A stretch of 64,000 nucleotides of DNA. Origin: Ahaetulla prasina (lineage: Eukaryota > Chordata > Lepidosauria > Squamata > Colubridae). The translations under genes and the position numbers were made by a program. Positions 1 through 9,238 of this stretch are shown here, piece by piece (position 1 is the first letter of the stretch; the number at the start of each line of letters is the position of its first letter). The stretch spans positions 227,772,794 through 227,836,793 of the forward strand of contig NC_080540.1 in assembly GCF_028640845.1 (NCBI RefSeq), written 5' to 3'. Under the pieces are notes generated by a model. The model was not told the origin of the DNA. It worked only from the letters and a program-made list of their open reading frames with translations, and ran no database searches.

Positions 1-860
1 CAGACCTTTGATGACCCCTGGTGAATAAATTTAGCACTGCATTGAGTTAACAGCTTTAAAATGCTTCTTACAATGAAATCCTGTACATTCTCTGAGTCAT
101 ATAACAAAGAGGATATTTTTTAAAAAAAAATATTATGGATGCTTATACACTTTTTAATGTTTAGTCTATGATTACTGGTTATAGAGATGATCTTTTTAGA
201 GATAACAATAGCTCTTGAGAGAATAAAACTACAGAGACTATTTCAATGTAGATTTAAAAGGTTTATTACAGAGAAAAAGCAACTTACATAATAACTCTCA
301 TTTGTTAAAGAGCCTGATGTTTTGTATTTGGAATTCTTCAAGTATTATTCTGTGGAAAATGTCTTGATTTAAACCAAAGCTCTATGTACGTGTGTAATTT
401 CACAGAGAAGCATTTTAGCAAACTGGTATTTTTAAAGTGCAGCACACACAACACACTAAAAATATACCCGTGTGACATTTATCTGATATAAAAAATAATT
501 TGACAGTAGAAAATATGATTATCACTCCTTTTGTTTTTTAAAGGTGAATGAGCAAAATAGTGCTGTGCACCAGCATGTCAGGACAAAAATCGCCAGCTGT
601 AAGTTAAACTGGTGCAAAGAAGTAACCTTTAGGTTTCTGGAAAACATACCATAAATTGCACACATAGTCATGTAGCCTTATGGATGGCAAGGAAGTTAGA
701 GGGCCCAAATTGCATTCATTGGCCCAGCCTCACGCTCCCCTCTGTGGACCAAACTGTCCTGCCCCACATGATCTCCCAAACCAGAAACATACAAGTTATC
801 AGAGAGCAGAGGTGGAGAACGGTTTTACAATCTTATGCGGCTGCATTCAGAAGATTCAGA
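1..860. other. AT-rich intergenic DNA, nothing recognised
   Basis: I see no repeat family, RNA gene or credible coding region here. The only reading frames near the right end are about 63 codons long, overlap each other and resemble nothing known to me. Confidence 0.5.
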
Positions 861-879
861 ACTGTGATTGACTGACTGA

Positions 880-958
880 TTGTATGCCATCAAGTCATTG
901 TCAGCTCTTTGCCACTGTACCGATTGATGTTCTCCGGGTTCTTCTCCAAGGAACAGAC
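880..958 (-). repeat. short BovB/RTE-like 3' fragment
   Basis: On the plus strand this starts with a phrase reading TGCCATCAAGTCATTGTCAG. The same phrase ('tgccatcaagtcatt') opens the longer BovB-like relic at 2010. It fits the antisense of the end of an RTE/BovB ORF and its 3' UTR. Only about 80 bp is recognisable, so the assignment rests mainly on the shared phrase. Confidence 0.35.
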
Positions 959-967
959 GCTTTAGAT

Positions 968-1088
968 CAGTGATGGGGAACAATGGACTCTTTATGACTT
1001 GTGGACTTCAACTCCCAGCAGGGCTGGCTCAGGAATTCTGGGAATTGAAGTCCACAAGTCATAAAAGAGCCATCGTTCCCCACTCCTG
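968..1088. mobile_element. fold-back MITE (hAT-like), palindromic family
   Basis: The two halves are imperfect inverted copies. The left arm runs from CAGTGATGGGGAACAATGG to a 'cttgtggacttcaactccca' core; the right arm, read on the other strand, runs from CAGGAGTGGGGAACGATGG to the same core. The core recurs at 4422, 13124, 14011, 14406, 25187, 26226 and 28369. The flanks (ctttagat and tcctagag) only weakly resemble an 8-bp duplication, so this copy is old. There is no coding capacity. Confidence 0.65.
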
Positions 1089-1092
1089 TCCT

Positions 1093-1629
1093 AGAGGAAC
1101 CTGGGTCTGTAAAATGGAAGGATGGAGAGGAGAAATAATTATAATTATAATTTTAAATTTTATTTAATATATATTCCACCTTTATTATTTTTATAACTCA
1201 AGACGGTGAACATAACTCGTATTCCTTTCTCCAACTCCCCCAACCATACCTGAATATGTGTTTAATCTTGGTGATTATGCAAATGACATTTTACTTGGAG
1301 GATTTCTTTTTTAAAAAAATAATCCTACCTATGAATTAGATATAGGTTAGTTGGCAGCTAACAATCAGCTGTTAAACTTGTGGTCACCTTTCACAATTTG
1401 CTGATGGAAGCAACATATAAACTCAGGGTAGCAACTAAATAATTCCACTAATTTTGGCAGTATGAAAACAAATATGAAAAGATAAACCCCTTGGGGGTGG
1501 GGAGGTCTTCAGGCAGCCTTGATTTCTGGTGACTACATGGAGAAGTCTCTGCAGTTTTCTTTGCAAAATTTTTGGAAGTGGCTTACCATTGCTTTCTTCC
1601 TGGGGCTGAGAGAGTAACTGATCCTAAGT
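1093..1629. other. unassigned AT-rich DNA
   Basis: Besides an AT-only run near 1136-1170 I see no gene or repeat that I can name. Confidence 0.4.
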
Positions 1630-1637
1630 CACTGAAC

Positions 1638-1915
1638 CAATAGTGGGATTCAAAAAAAATTACTACCAGTTCTGTGGGTGTGGCTTGGTGGTGTGGCTTG
1701 GTGAGCGTGGCAGGGGAAGGATACTGTAAAATCTCCATTCCCTCCCCACTCTAGAGGAAGGTTACTGCAAAATCCCCATTTCCTCCTGATCATCTGGGAC
1801 TATCTGAGAATAGATGCGGCCAGTCGGAGATGGTATTTACCGGTTCTCTGAACTACTCAAAATTTCCGCTACCGGTTCTCCAGAACTGGTCAGAACCTGC
1901 TGAATACTAACTCTG
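1638..1915. mobile_element. non-autonomous hAT element, 278 bp, with 8-bp TSD
   Basis: The element is bounded by a perfect 8-bp direct repeat, CACTGAAC, at 1630-1637 and 1916-1923, as expected for hAT transposition. The termini (CAATAGTGGGATTCA and, on the other strand, CAGAGTTAGTATTCA) are imperfect inverted repeats of the CAGTGGTGGG type seen at 10841 and 29321. The interior carries tandem-like 'gtggcttggtg' and 'ccggttct' phrases and no ORF, so any movement would have needed a transposase in trans. Confidence 0.75.
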
Positions 1916-2007
1916 CACTGAACCAACTTTGCCCAAGGATGGACTACAAATCAGTCTTCCCTCTCTTTAGTTCAGCACTAAGAACATATATCCATATGCA
2001 TACATTA

Positions 2008-2560
2008 TTTTTTGTTTACTTATGTGCCATCAAGTCATTTTTTATTCCTAGAGACAACATAAATAGATTTTCTCCATGATGATATGTCCCTATCATATGT
2101 CCCTAGCCTTGATCCTTCAGTTTTTCCAATAGTGCACTTATCACTTTTATTGAATTCATCCTTCTTGTGGCTGATCATCTTCTCTTTCCTCCCTCCTTTC
2201 CCAGTATTAGTGCCTTCTCAAAAAAGCTAGGTCTAATGTGCCCAAAGTAGGATAATTTTACCCTTGCTATTTGTGATTCAAATGAGAACTCTGAGTTGAA
2301 TTGTTCAGTTTATTTTCTTTTCTATTTCTATTTCTAAATTTCTATTTCTATATAATATCAGCTTATTTTCTTGACTGATCTGTTCTCAGGCGTCTTCTCC
2401 AACCAAAGTTCAAGGGACCAATATTCTTCCTAGCCTGCTTCTTCAATGTCCAACTTTGACTTCCATAGAGTGTCATGGGTAGATCATACACTCATCAGAG
2501 ATAATGATTTTAGTAATGGAATTTGATCCTGCCCACCGAGAGTGCTCAACGAGATGTAGC
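2008..2560 (-). pseudogene. BovB/RTE-like LINE relic, ORF C-terminal part
   Basis: Read on the minus strand, broken frames give phrases that match the RTE/BovB reverse-transcriptase C-terminus. One is a 'tttggttggagaagacgcct' segment, corresponding to the W-rich FELWCWRR stretch. Another reads KGKIILLWAH, corresponding to KLKLxYFGH. A glycine/lysine-rich GKGG segment follows. Several stops and indels interrupt the frame, and an AT-rich 'tatttctatttcta' insertion sits inside near 2320-2350. The element ends near 2008 with the antisense of 'tgacttgatggcaca'. It is an old, dead copy. The assignment is from remembered family motifs. Confidence 0.5.
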
Positions 2561-3907
2561 ACCTTGAAGAGATCCACCTAGCACTGTACCATAGTGAATG
2601 TTTCAATGTTTCAAAAATACTCTGAAGTCTTCAGGTCACTCTGCATGCCAAAACTCAAGCTTTAGACTTGTCTGCAACTGTGTATGTCAACGGATACCTA
2701 CGCTGTGAAGGGGTTGATGGGTAAGTGTAGGTTGCACAGATGTTCGTTGATGGGTTGATGCACACACCTCTCAAATCCCAGTTGATATGTTGTGTGGAGT
2801 TGTGCATCCTGCATGCTGATTGATGGATCTGACTTCCTGCTGGGAGGCAGGTGGAAGGCAAGCCACATTCAAACAACAAAATGGAGTAGCTAGAGATGAG
2901 CTCTCCAATGAAGTATAAATGCAACTGCAATACATGTCCAAACAAAAGATGTATAAATTCCCTGACATGCAGTGATACAGAAGTCTAAATCATGTCTTAG
3001 TTTGATCCTGACAATTCCCTGAAGTAACATCTCCCATACTGTACTGTAGATTTTACAGTTGATGAGGAGAGTTGAGGCTACGGGAATGGCTTCCTATGGC
3101 CAGAGGCAACATGGCCTCATAGACATCGCTTTATGAATCATAAAAAGTGGGCATAACACAACTGTTCTTTACCTGTCTCCTTCCAGATGTGTTTGGACTG
3201 CACCTCCCAAAGTTCGTTCCTGGCCAGTATGCCTGCTGGCTACCTTCACATCAGCACTTCTGGAAGGGGCCATATGGGAAAGACTGTCATAAAATGTCAC
3301 AGGAAGGAATAGAAGATTAAACAGCAGATGAGATAACAGACAAGATAATTACACAGCATTAAAGCTTCAGATTTATTTTTAAGACATTTAAGCTCTTTTT
3401 AGAAAAGGCCTTGCTAAGTTTTATGGGAGAAAAAAGTCCTTGATGCAGAAGGAAATGCAGAAAGAAATGTGAATATCAAAATACACTGCTGATACCAAGA
3501 GAAACCAGCAGGCAAGACTGATGTGAAGTATAGGAATGAAGGAACATCGGATTTCAGGGTACAGAGAAAGAAAATGTTTATGCATCTTAATGCATATTAA
3601 ATTGATGCTGGTGGTGGAGGAGGAGATACTGTAATATAAAGCAACTCATTTTCCTGCACTTGTGTGCATTTACTAGAAACACAGACACGTCCTCAAATGT
3701 GTAGTTCTGCATTGCTGGAAACCTTTGAAAGTAGAGCTTTCCACCCAGGTGCACCTATGGCCAAAGGCTCATTATTTATGCAATATTTATATATATTCAT
3801 TTGCATTCTGAAATAAAGGAATATTGCATGGAAGCAGACTTTGCTTGGGAGAGTCATGCATTCAAGCAGTGCTCTATAGAGAGCCATGAGTGGCAAAGTT
3901 TGTGACC
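2561..3907. other. unassigned intergenic DNA
   Basis: A block at 2680-2960 contains an open stretch of 96 codons on the minus strand, but it is low-complexity and unlike any protein I know. A short purine-rich tract lies near 3610-3635. Nothing else is recognised. Confidence 0.4.
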
Positions 3908-3915
3908 CTCTAAAT

Positions 3916-4413
3916 CAGTGGTAGTCCCTACCGCCCACTAGTGGACATTCCAGCTTTCATGGTGGGCAGTAGGGGTTTTGTCTGATACTAAAGCACTTTC
4001 CTTTTTTTTTATTTAATTGACTTTTAAAAAAAAATTCATAGCATTATTTAAAAACATTTTCATTAGGTTTTCATAAAATTCCCCGTGACAATTTCAATTT
4101 CTGAAAATATACTATTTGTATCGCCCGTGCACAAATTTAGTTCACATTACATAAGTGAAACTAAATGACGCTATAGTGCGACCGCAAACAAAAGAGCCTC
4201 ATCCTAGAATAGCTCACGCATTTCCCCCCACACCACCCAGCTGTAACAGACAAGCAGAGCTGGTAGCCAGTGCCCCCCCCAAATCCAATCCACGATGTGC
4301 GAGAGACGACGATACACGGTGCATTACTGTGGAACCGGTGGGCGGTTAGAAAATTTTACTACTAAAAGAGATACAAAAGTGGGCAGTAGGTATAAAAAGG
4401 TTGACTACCCCTG
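3916..4413. mobile_element. non-autonomous hAT element, 498 bp, with 8-bp TSD
   Basis: A perfect 8-bp duplication, CTCTAAAT, lies at 3908-3915 and 4414-4421. The terminal inverted repeats are CAGTGGTAGTC on the left and CAGGGGTAGTC on the right (other strand), 10 of 11 matching. A subterminal phrase 'gggcagtagg' is repeated near both ends (about 3965 and 4381). There is no transposase ORF. The right TSD directly abuts an older fold-back MITE that starts at 4422. Confidence 0.8.
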
Positions 4414-4421
4414 CTCTAAAT

Positions 4422-4490
4422 CAAAGGTGTCCAAATTCAGCAACTTTAAGACTTGCTGACTTCAACTCCCCAAATTCCGCAGCCAGCATG
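4422..4490. repeat. half copy of the fold-back MITE
   Basis: It begins CAAAGGTGTCC and continues with the 'caactttaagacttg' and 'cttcaactccc' core of the palindromic family best seen at 14406-14545. Only one arm is recognisable. Its left boundary coincides with the right TSD of the neighbouring 498-bp hAT element. Confidence 0.6.
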
Positions 4491-4673
4491 ACTAGAGAGC
4501 CTTCTAAATTGCAGCCATGAAGGCCATGAGGTGCTCTGTTTAAAATGTCAGCATCTCTAAATCTTTTTCACAGGGGAAATGTATTTCAAAGTTGATGGTT
4601 TGTGACTCCCACATTCTTTCTGCGGGTTCCCTCAAGAAGTTTTTCTTCTCTCCATCCCAAACATCCGGTGATT

Positions 4674-4678
4674 GTTAG
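4674..4678. repeat. Gypsy target-site duplication, left copy
   Basis: GTTAG lies immediately before the left LTR and is repeated exactly after the right LTR at 9234-9238. A 5-bp duplication is typical for Ty3/Gypsy integrases. Confidence 0.85.
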
Positions 4679-4868
4679 TGTAATGTATCTTTAAGAGTTT
4701 TGGAGGGAAATTTAGGCGGGAACTTGCACGTTCCTGATTGGTTAATGCACCGGAGAAATCTGTATATAAAGAGGGGTTTTGCCGGACGTTCTTTGCTGGG
4801 TTCACTATAAACTAAAGAGCTGTTGTCACTCATCTGGTCTCCTGTCTCGTTATTGCCCGAATCTAACA
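4679..4868 (+). repeat. left LTR of the Gypsy element
   Basis: The 190-bp repeat runs from TGTAATG to CTAACA, giving the usual TG...CA ends. It matches the right LTR at all but one position. It contains a TATATAAA box at 4763-4770, and transcription of the element would start a little downstream of it. Confidence 0.92.
4763..4770 (+). promoter_or_regulatory. TATA box in the left LTR
   Basis: TATATAAA lies about 85 bp into the LTR, in the position expected for the U3 promoter of the element. The identical box in the right LTR is at 9128-9135. The start site itself cannot be seen. Confidence 0.6.
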
Positions 4869-4869
4869 C

Positions 4870-4887
4870 TGGCGACGAGGATGGGAT
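4870..4887 (+). other. primer-binding site, probably tRNA-Ser(GCU)
   Basis: TGGCGACGAGGATGGGAT starts 1 nt after the LTR with the TGG expected opposite a tRNA CCA end. As I recall the sequence, all 18 bases are complementary to the 3' end of vertebrate tRNA-Ser(GCU), which ends ATCCCATCCTCGTCGCCA. This would prime minus-strand DNA synthesis. The tRNA identity rests on memory. Confidence 0.7.
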
Positions 4888-4948
4888 GTAGGCAGTGAGA
4901 TCGGGAAAAAGGCGCGAACCCAGCCAGTTTCAAGGACGGAAAGTAGCG

Positions 4949-5789
4949 ATGTCCAGCTACACGCCGCCACCGCCATTTGACCCGGCAAAGGAGAAATGGG
5001 GGTCATACATGGCTCGTTTCGAGTGTTTCCTCGAAGCAAACGAACTACAAGAAGTTTCGGACAACAGGAAGCGAGCATACTTCCTGAGCCATTGCGGTCC
5101 AGAGGTCTTCGACACCGCAGAGTCACTATCAGAGCCAACGCCGGTACAGTCAGTACCGTGGCAAACGCTGCAAACAGCACTTCGAGCGCATTACGCCCCC
5201 GTACCCTCAAAGTTCGTTCAACGGTTCGAGTTGAGGCAGAGGGTACAGCGAGAAGGCGAGTCGATAAGTGTTTACATGGCAGCGCTAAGAAAAGCCGCAA
5301 ACCACTGTGAGTACCGAGATTTGGAGGACTCCTTACTCGAACAACTCATTTGCGGGGTAAGAGACATTTGATTACAACGCCGGCTGCTGTCCAAAAGCAA
5401 CCTAACCCTGGCACTAGCCCTGGACGAGGCTAGGGCTCATGAAATGTCGACCAAGGCGGCAGAAACTTTGCAAAAGCCGACTGCACCAGGAGCCGGAGCA
5501 AAAGCAACTCCGGTCCACAACGAGGAAGTCCAGGCCGAGTCGGAAGGTGAGGAAGAGGAAGAGGCTTTCCACACCCAGAGGCCGGGGAAAGAGGACCGGA
5601 GTGAATGTATGAGTTGCGGGGGCCAACACCAACGACAACAATGCAAATTCAAGGACGCAACGTGTCGGCGGTGCGAAAAGAAGGATCACATAGCGCAGGC
5701 CTGTCGAGCCCCCCAACCTTCCCGCCAAAAATTCAAACCGACCAATCAGAGCGCGGGAACCTCGAAGCGGCCCGGGATTGGTCCATTCA
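4949..5789 (+). pseudogene. gag: Gypsy gag (capsid and nucleocapsid), broken by one stop
   Basis: The Gag polyprotein would form the particle that packages the element RNA. I chose the ATG at 4949, which opens the conserved MSSYTPPPPFDP start. An upstream in-frame ATG at 4895 would add 18 residues unlike Gag. A helical capsid-like region (aromatic/leucine-rich, YMARFECFLEANEL onwards) is followed by an acidic linker near 5530-5570. Two zinc knuckles follow at 5606-5704: CX2CX3HX4C, a slightly short first one, and a canonical CX2CX4HX4C. The frame is interrupted by TGA at 5369-5371, at a position where a C-to-T change at a CpG is plausible; the same frame continues unbroken to 6307. No frameshift separates gag from protease, so gag and pro share one frame. 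Confidence 0.85.
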
Positions 5790-6307
5790 AAAAGGGCGCG
5801 AAGTTAAACCAGACTTCAGCAAGAGTAGCCCTCGCATCGACGCGGCTAGAGAAAAAGATTTTTACAAAGGTACACATCGAAGGGGTACCTTGCAAGATGG
5901 AGGTGGACACCGGCTCATCTATCACAATGATGTCATGGAACATCCTCAAGAGGGACTTGCCAGCCATCGCGAAGCGCAGGTTACAGTCCCAGCATATAAG
6001 AGTTCAAGACTACCAAGGAAACCGAATCCCTGTGCGAGGGGGAACGTCAGTCCAAGTCAAGTATGGACAGTTCAAGAAAACCCTGCCAATTACCATAGTC
6101 GACGGAACCTTACCAAGTTTGCTTGGACTTGACTGGTTCCGGGCTTTGGGCATGGGAGTGACCGGGGTGTTCCGAAGCGAAATTGACCTCAAGAGTGAAC
6201 TGCTGAAGGAGTTCGAGGACGTTTTTGAAGATGGCCTGGGCAAGTACGAGGGGACCCCTATTTCCTTCAATTTAGACCCCAGGTTGCCCCATCAGGTTGA
6301 AGGCTAG
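5790..6307 (+). pseudogene. Gypsy aspartic protease domain
   Basis: This continues in the gag frame. The active-site triad DTG (in VDTGSS) is encoded at 5906-5914, followed by the beta-strand-rich segment ending in LLGLDWF near 6130, as in retropepsins of Ty3/Gypsy elements. It would cleave the Gag-Pol polyprotein inside the particle. The frame runs to a TAG at 6305-6307, but homology to RT continues from about 6297 in another frame. One extra base near 6298 therefore separates protease from RT in this copy. A programmed shift is unlikely this far downstream of gag. Confidence 0.8.
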
Positions 6308-6674
6308 GAGGGTTCCATTCACCCTAAAGCCTAAGATTGACCGGGAACTGGACAAACTAGTAAACCAGGGGATACTAGTGCCCGTTGATCACGCAAAATG
6401 GGAGACACCTATAGTCACCCCAGTCAAACCGGACGGGTCAGTCCGGATTTGTGCTGACTATAAGGCAACGTTAAACAAAGCATTGCAGAAGAGTGCATAC
6501 CCCGTCCCAGTAGTGCAACACTTACTGCACTCGTTGGGACAAGGGCAAGTTTTCGCCAAACTAGACTTGGCTCAAGCCTATCAGCAATTACCAGTAGATA
6601 GCAGCACAGCCGAAGCGCAAACCATTGTCACGCACCGCGGCGCATTCAAATGCACCCGGCTTCAATTCGGGTGA
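6297..6674 (+). pseudogene. Gypsy reverse transcriptase, N-terminal part
   Basis: The fragment carries RT motifs up to the palm: a KPDGSVRICADY block, then motif A with the catalytic aspartate in KLDLAQAYQQL (Asp codon 6564-6566). It ends at a TGA at 6672-6674, just after the conserved LQFG. The following RT residues continue in the frame used from 6675 on, so a single base is missing near 6671. This loss restores the frame lost at 6298. Confidence 0.85.
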
Positions 6675-7747
6675 GTGTAGCCCCAGGGCTGTTTCAGAAC
6701 CTAATGGAGCGACTATTGCAGGGTCTACCCGGGGTGGTACCGTATTTTGACGATGTTTTGCTATCAGCCGAAAACTTAGTGGAACTAAGGGTACGACTGA
6801 GGAAAGTTTTGGGCATTTTCCGGTCTGCCGGGCTTAAAGTTAAGCTAAACAAATGCCAAATCGGGGTCGGATCCGTAGAATTCCTGGGCTACAGAATAGA
6901 CAGGGAAGGGATTCACCCCACGGAGAGCAAGGTGCGGGCCATCAGGAAGGCCCCAGCCCCCAAAAATAAAACGGAGTTACAGGCATTTTTGGGTCTGGTC
7001 AACTTCTATGCGGTGTTCCTCAAGAACAAGGCGACAATAGCCGAACCGCTGCATAAGCTACTGGCAAAGAATGCCACGTGGTCATGGGGAAAAGTGGAAA
7101 ATAGGGCATTTGAAGGGGTAAAGAACCTGTTGTCTAGTGATAGCCTCCTCATTCAATACAACGGCACGTTGCCGTTAGTTCTGGTCTGCGATGCATCCCC
7201 CTACGGGGCTGTGCTCAGCCATAGGTTACCGAATGGAACAGAAGCCCCTATAGCATACTACTCCCGAACAATGTCCTCGGCCGAAAGGAACTACAGCCAG
7301 CTGGATAGGGAGGCTTTGGCTATAGTCTCAGGGGTAAAGAAATTTCACGAATATGTATTCGGCCGATACTTTGAAATAGTGACGGACCATAGACCCCTGT
7401 TGGGCCTGTTAGCGGGCGACCGCCCCACGCCCGTTGCACTGTCACCCAGACTGACCCGATGGACTATTTTCCTGGCGGCATACTCTTACAAACTGATCCA
7501 CCACCCAGGAAAGGAGATGGGGCATGCGGACGCTTTGAGCAGATGCCCGTTACCAGAGACTATCGAAGATCCAGCCCCAGGGATACCCGTCCTACTGATT
7601 GACTCTTGGGACTCTGGCCCTGTCACTTCCAAGGAAGTGGCAAGGGCGTCTTACAAGGACATTACCGTAAGGACTGTGATTGGATGGGTGTTGAAGGGAT
7701 GGCCCGCTGCGCCGGGCGAGCGTTTCAGGGACTTTGCGAAAAAATGA
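6675..7747 (+). pseudogene. Gypsy RT catalytic core and RNase H
   Basis: The YFDD catalytic box of RT is at 6743-6754, followed by the FLGY thumb/connection motif. RNase H has its first catalytic Asp in VCDASPYGAVLS (7190-7192), the Glu in LDREALAI, and the later Asp in TDHRPL (7385-7387). The domain order is normal for pol. An in-frame TGA at 7745-7747, after a run of A, separates this part from integrase; the frame does not change across it. No chromodomain is present. Confidence 0.88.
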
Positions 7748-8992
7748 GAAGAATTATCTGTTCAAGGGGGGTGTCTGTTATGGGGGGATAGGGTGGTTAT
7801 CCCGGAGAAATTACGGCAAAAGGTACTAGAACTGTTGCATGTGGGCCACCCGGGTATAGTTCGGATGAAGAGTCTAGCAAGGAGCTATGTGTGGTGGCCC
7901 AAGATGGACAATGAAATTAGTGACGAGATAGGGAGATGTCAACCCTGTCAAGAGTCGAGGCCACTATCCCCCACGGCCCCTATCAGGGAATGGGAGAAAC
8001 CACAGGGGCCATGGTCTAGGATTCACATAGATTTTGCTGGGCCATTTCATGGGCAAACCTTTTTAATCGTAGTCGATGCCTTTTCGAAATGGTTAGAGAT
8101 TATTCTAATGAAATCCACAACGGCAGAAGCCGTCATCTCAGTCCTGAGACACCTATTCGTCACCCATGGGTTGCCTGACACCCTGGTATCCGACAATGGC
8201 CCGCAATTCACAGCAACACAGTTTGAGGGGTACCTAGCGGAGGAGGGCATCAGACATGTCCTCTCGGCGCCTTTCCACCTGGCGACGAACGGACTTGCAG
8301 AACGTTTCGTTCGGAGCGCCAAAGAAGCGCTCTCTAGAATAAGGCCGGGCGACTGGCAACTAAAGATAGACACTTTCCTCGCAGTCCAACACAGAACCCC
8401 CTGTGTAGCAACTGGCCGCAGCCCGGCGGAACTATTAATGGGACGGAAACTCAGGTGCCAACTAGACCGACTAAACCCTACATACACCCCAGATGGGTAC
8501 AAGGGAACACAAGGAAAAACGAGGGAAATGACAGTCGGGGACCAGGTGTGGGCACACAACTATAGCGAAGGCCCAACCTGGTTAAAAGGAACGATTATAG
8601 GGGTAACCGGGCCAAAATCATATATTGTGGATATGGAGGATGGCCGGGTATGGAGACGCCACATAGATCAAATACGCAAAAGAATAGAAAGTAACAGAGA
8701 CAGAAATCAGCCAGGCCCTGACTATCAAATATTTGAATTCACAGCTGACTCAAACCCGGGGCGAACGGGGGACTTATCTGAGTCTGACGAAGTCCAGCGA
8801 CGCCAACCGGGCCCTCCGGAGGACTGCAGGGACAACTCTGCAAATAATCCAGGGCTGGATAGCCCAGAGGAGGAGCTTGGAGGAACTCATAGTCCCTCCG
8901 GACAGCTCGACTCACTCCCCGAGAATGAAGTGCGCAGGTCTGAGCGAGTTAGGAAACGCCCAGCCTACTTGCATGACTACGTAGAGAAATAA
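7748..8992 (+). CDS. Gypsy integrase, uninterrupted
   Basis: Integrase inserts the element cDNA into host DNA. The frame is open from the TGA at 7745 to TAA at 8990-8992; the first ATG is at 7793, but in an intact element this would be part of Pol. An HHCC zinc-binding domain lies near 7830-7960 (HVGHPG, then CQPC). The catalytic core has Asp codons at 8030-8032 and 8192-8194 and Glu at 8300-8302, giving the classical D-x53-D-x35-E spacing. A GPY/F-type module (GPKSY) lies near 8608. The C-terminal tail is acidic and proline-rich. All catalytic residues are present, but expression from this copy would be blocked by the upstream lesions. Confidence 0.88.
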   Translation, partial: EELSVQGGCLLWGDRVVIPEKLRQKVLELLHVGHPGIVRMKSLARSYVWWPKMDNEISDEIGRCQPCQESRPLSPTAPIREWEKPQGPWSRIHIDFAGPFHGQTFLIVVDAFSKWLEIILMKSTTAEAVISVLRHLFVTHGLPDTLVSDNGPQFTATQFEGYLAEEGIRHVLSAPFHLATNGLAERFVRSAKEALSRIRPGDWQLKIDTFLAVQHRTPCVATGRSPAELLMGRKLRCQLDRLNPTYTPDGYKGTQGKTREMTVGDQVWAHNYSEGPTWLKGTIIGVTGPKSYIVDMEDGRVWRRHIDQIRKRIESNRDRNQPGPDYQIFEFTADSNPGRTGDLSESDEVQRRQPGPPEDCRDNSANNPGLDSPEEELGGTHSPSGQLDSLPENEVRRSERVRKRPAYLHDYVEK

Positions 8993-9030
8993 TATGTTAA
9001 TGTTATGTAAATATGGTTACAATGCGTTCT

Positions 9031-9043
9031 GGGAGGGGAGGAG
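9031..9043 (+). other. polypurine tract
   Basis: GGGAGGGGAGGAG is a 13-nt all-purine run that directly abuts the right LTR. It is the expected primer site for plus-strand DNA synthesis. Confidence 0.85.
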
Positions 9044-9233
9044 TGTAATGTATCTTTAAGAGTTTTGGAGGGAAATTTAGGCGGGAACTTGCACGTTCCT
9101 GATTGGTTAATGCACCGGAGAAATCTGTATATAAAGAGGGGTTTTGCCGGACGTTCTTTGCTGGGTTCACTATAAACTAAAGAGCTGTTGTCACTCATCT
9201 GGTCTCCTGTCTCGTTATTGTCCGAATCTAACA
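9044..9233 (+). repeat. right LTR of the Gypsy element
   Basis: The 190-bp copy differs from the left LTR only by T at 9221 (C at 4856). It is followed by the GTTAG target duplication at 9234-9238. Confidence 0.92.
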
Positions 9234-9238
9234 GTTAG

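Larger units (their letters stand above)
4679..9233 (+). mobile_element. Ty3/Gypsy LTR retrotransposon, 4555 bp
   Basis: This is a complete insertion: two 190-bp LTRs, a primer-binding site right after the left LTR, gag with two zinc knuckles, then protease, reverse transcriptase, RNase H and integrase in Ty3/Gypsy order, a polypurine tract, and a 5-bp target duplication. There is no envelope ORF between integrase (stop at 8990-8992) and the polypurine tract, so this is a retrotransposon with an intracellular life cycle. The coding region has four lesions: in-frame TGA codons at 5369-5371 and 7745-7747 and single-base frame changes near 6298 and 6671. The LTRs differ at one site only (C4856 versus T9221), which points to a recent insertion. 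Codon use and GC content are well above the flanking DNA. Confidence 0.93.

Noticed and set aside
4863..5300. 145-codon frame antisense to Gypsy gag
   Set aside because: A shadow of the GC-rich gag frame; the sense strand shows clear Gag features.
6290..6310. Programmed frameshift between protease and RT
   Set aside because: It lies after protease rather than at the gag-pol border, there is no slippery site that I can see, and a second compensating indel follows at 6671. A simple mutation is more likely.
8047..8559. 170-codon frame antisense to integrase
   Set aside because: Shadow of the integrase frame, which carries the DDE residues.
8993..9043. Envelope gene in the Gypsy element
   Set aside because: Only 38 bp separate the integrase stop from the polypurine tract, so there is no room for env.
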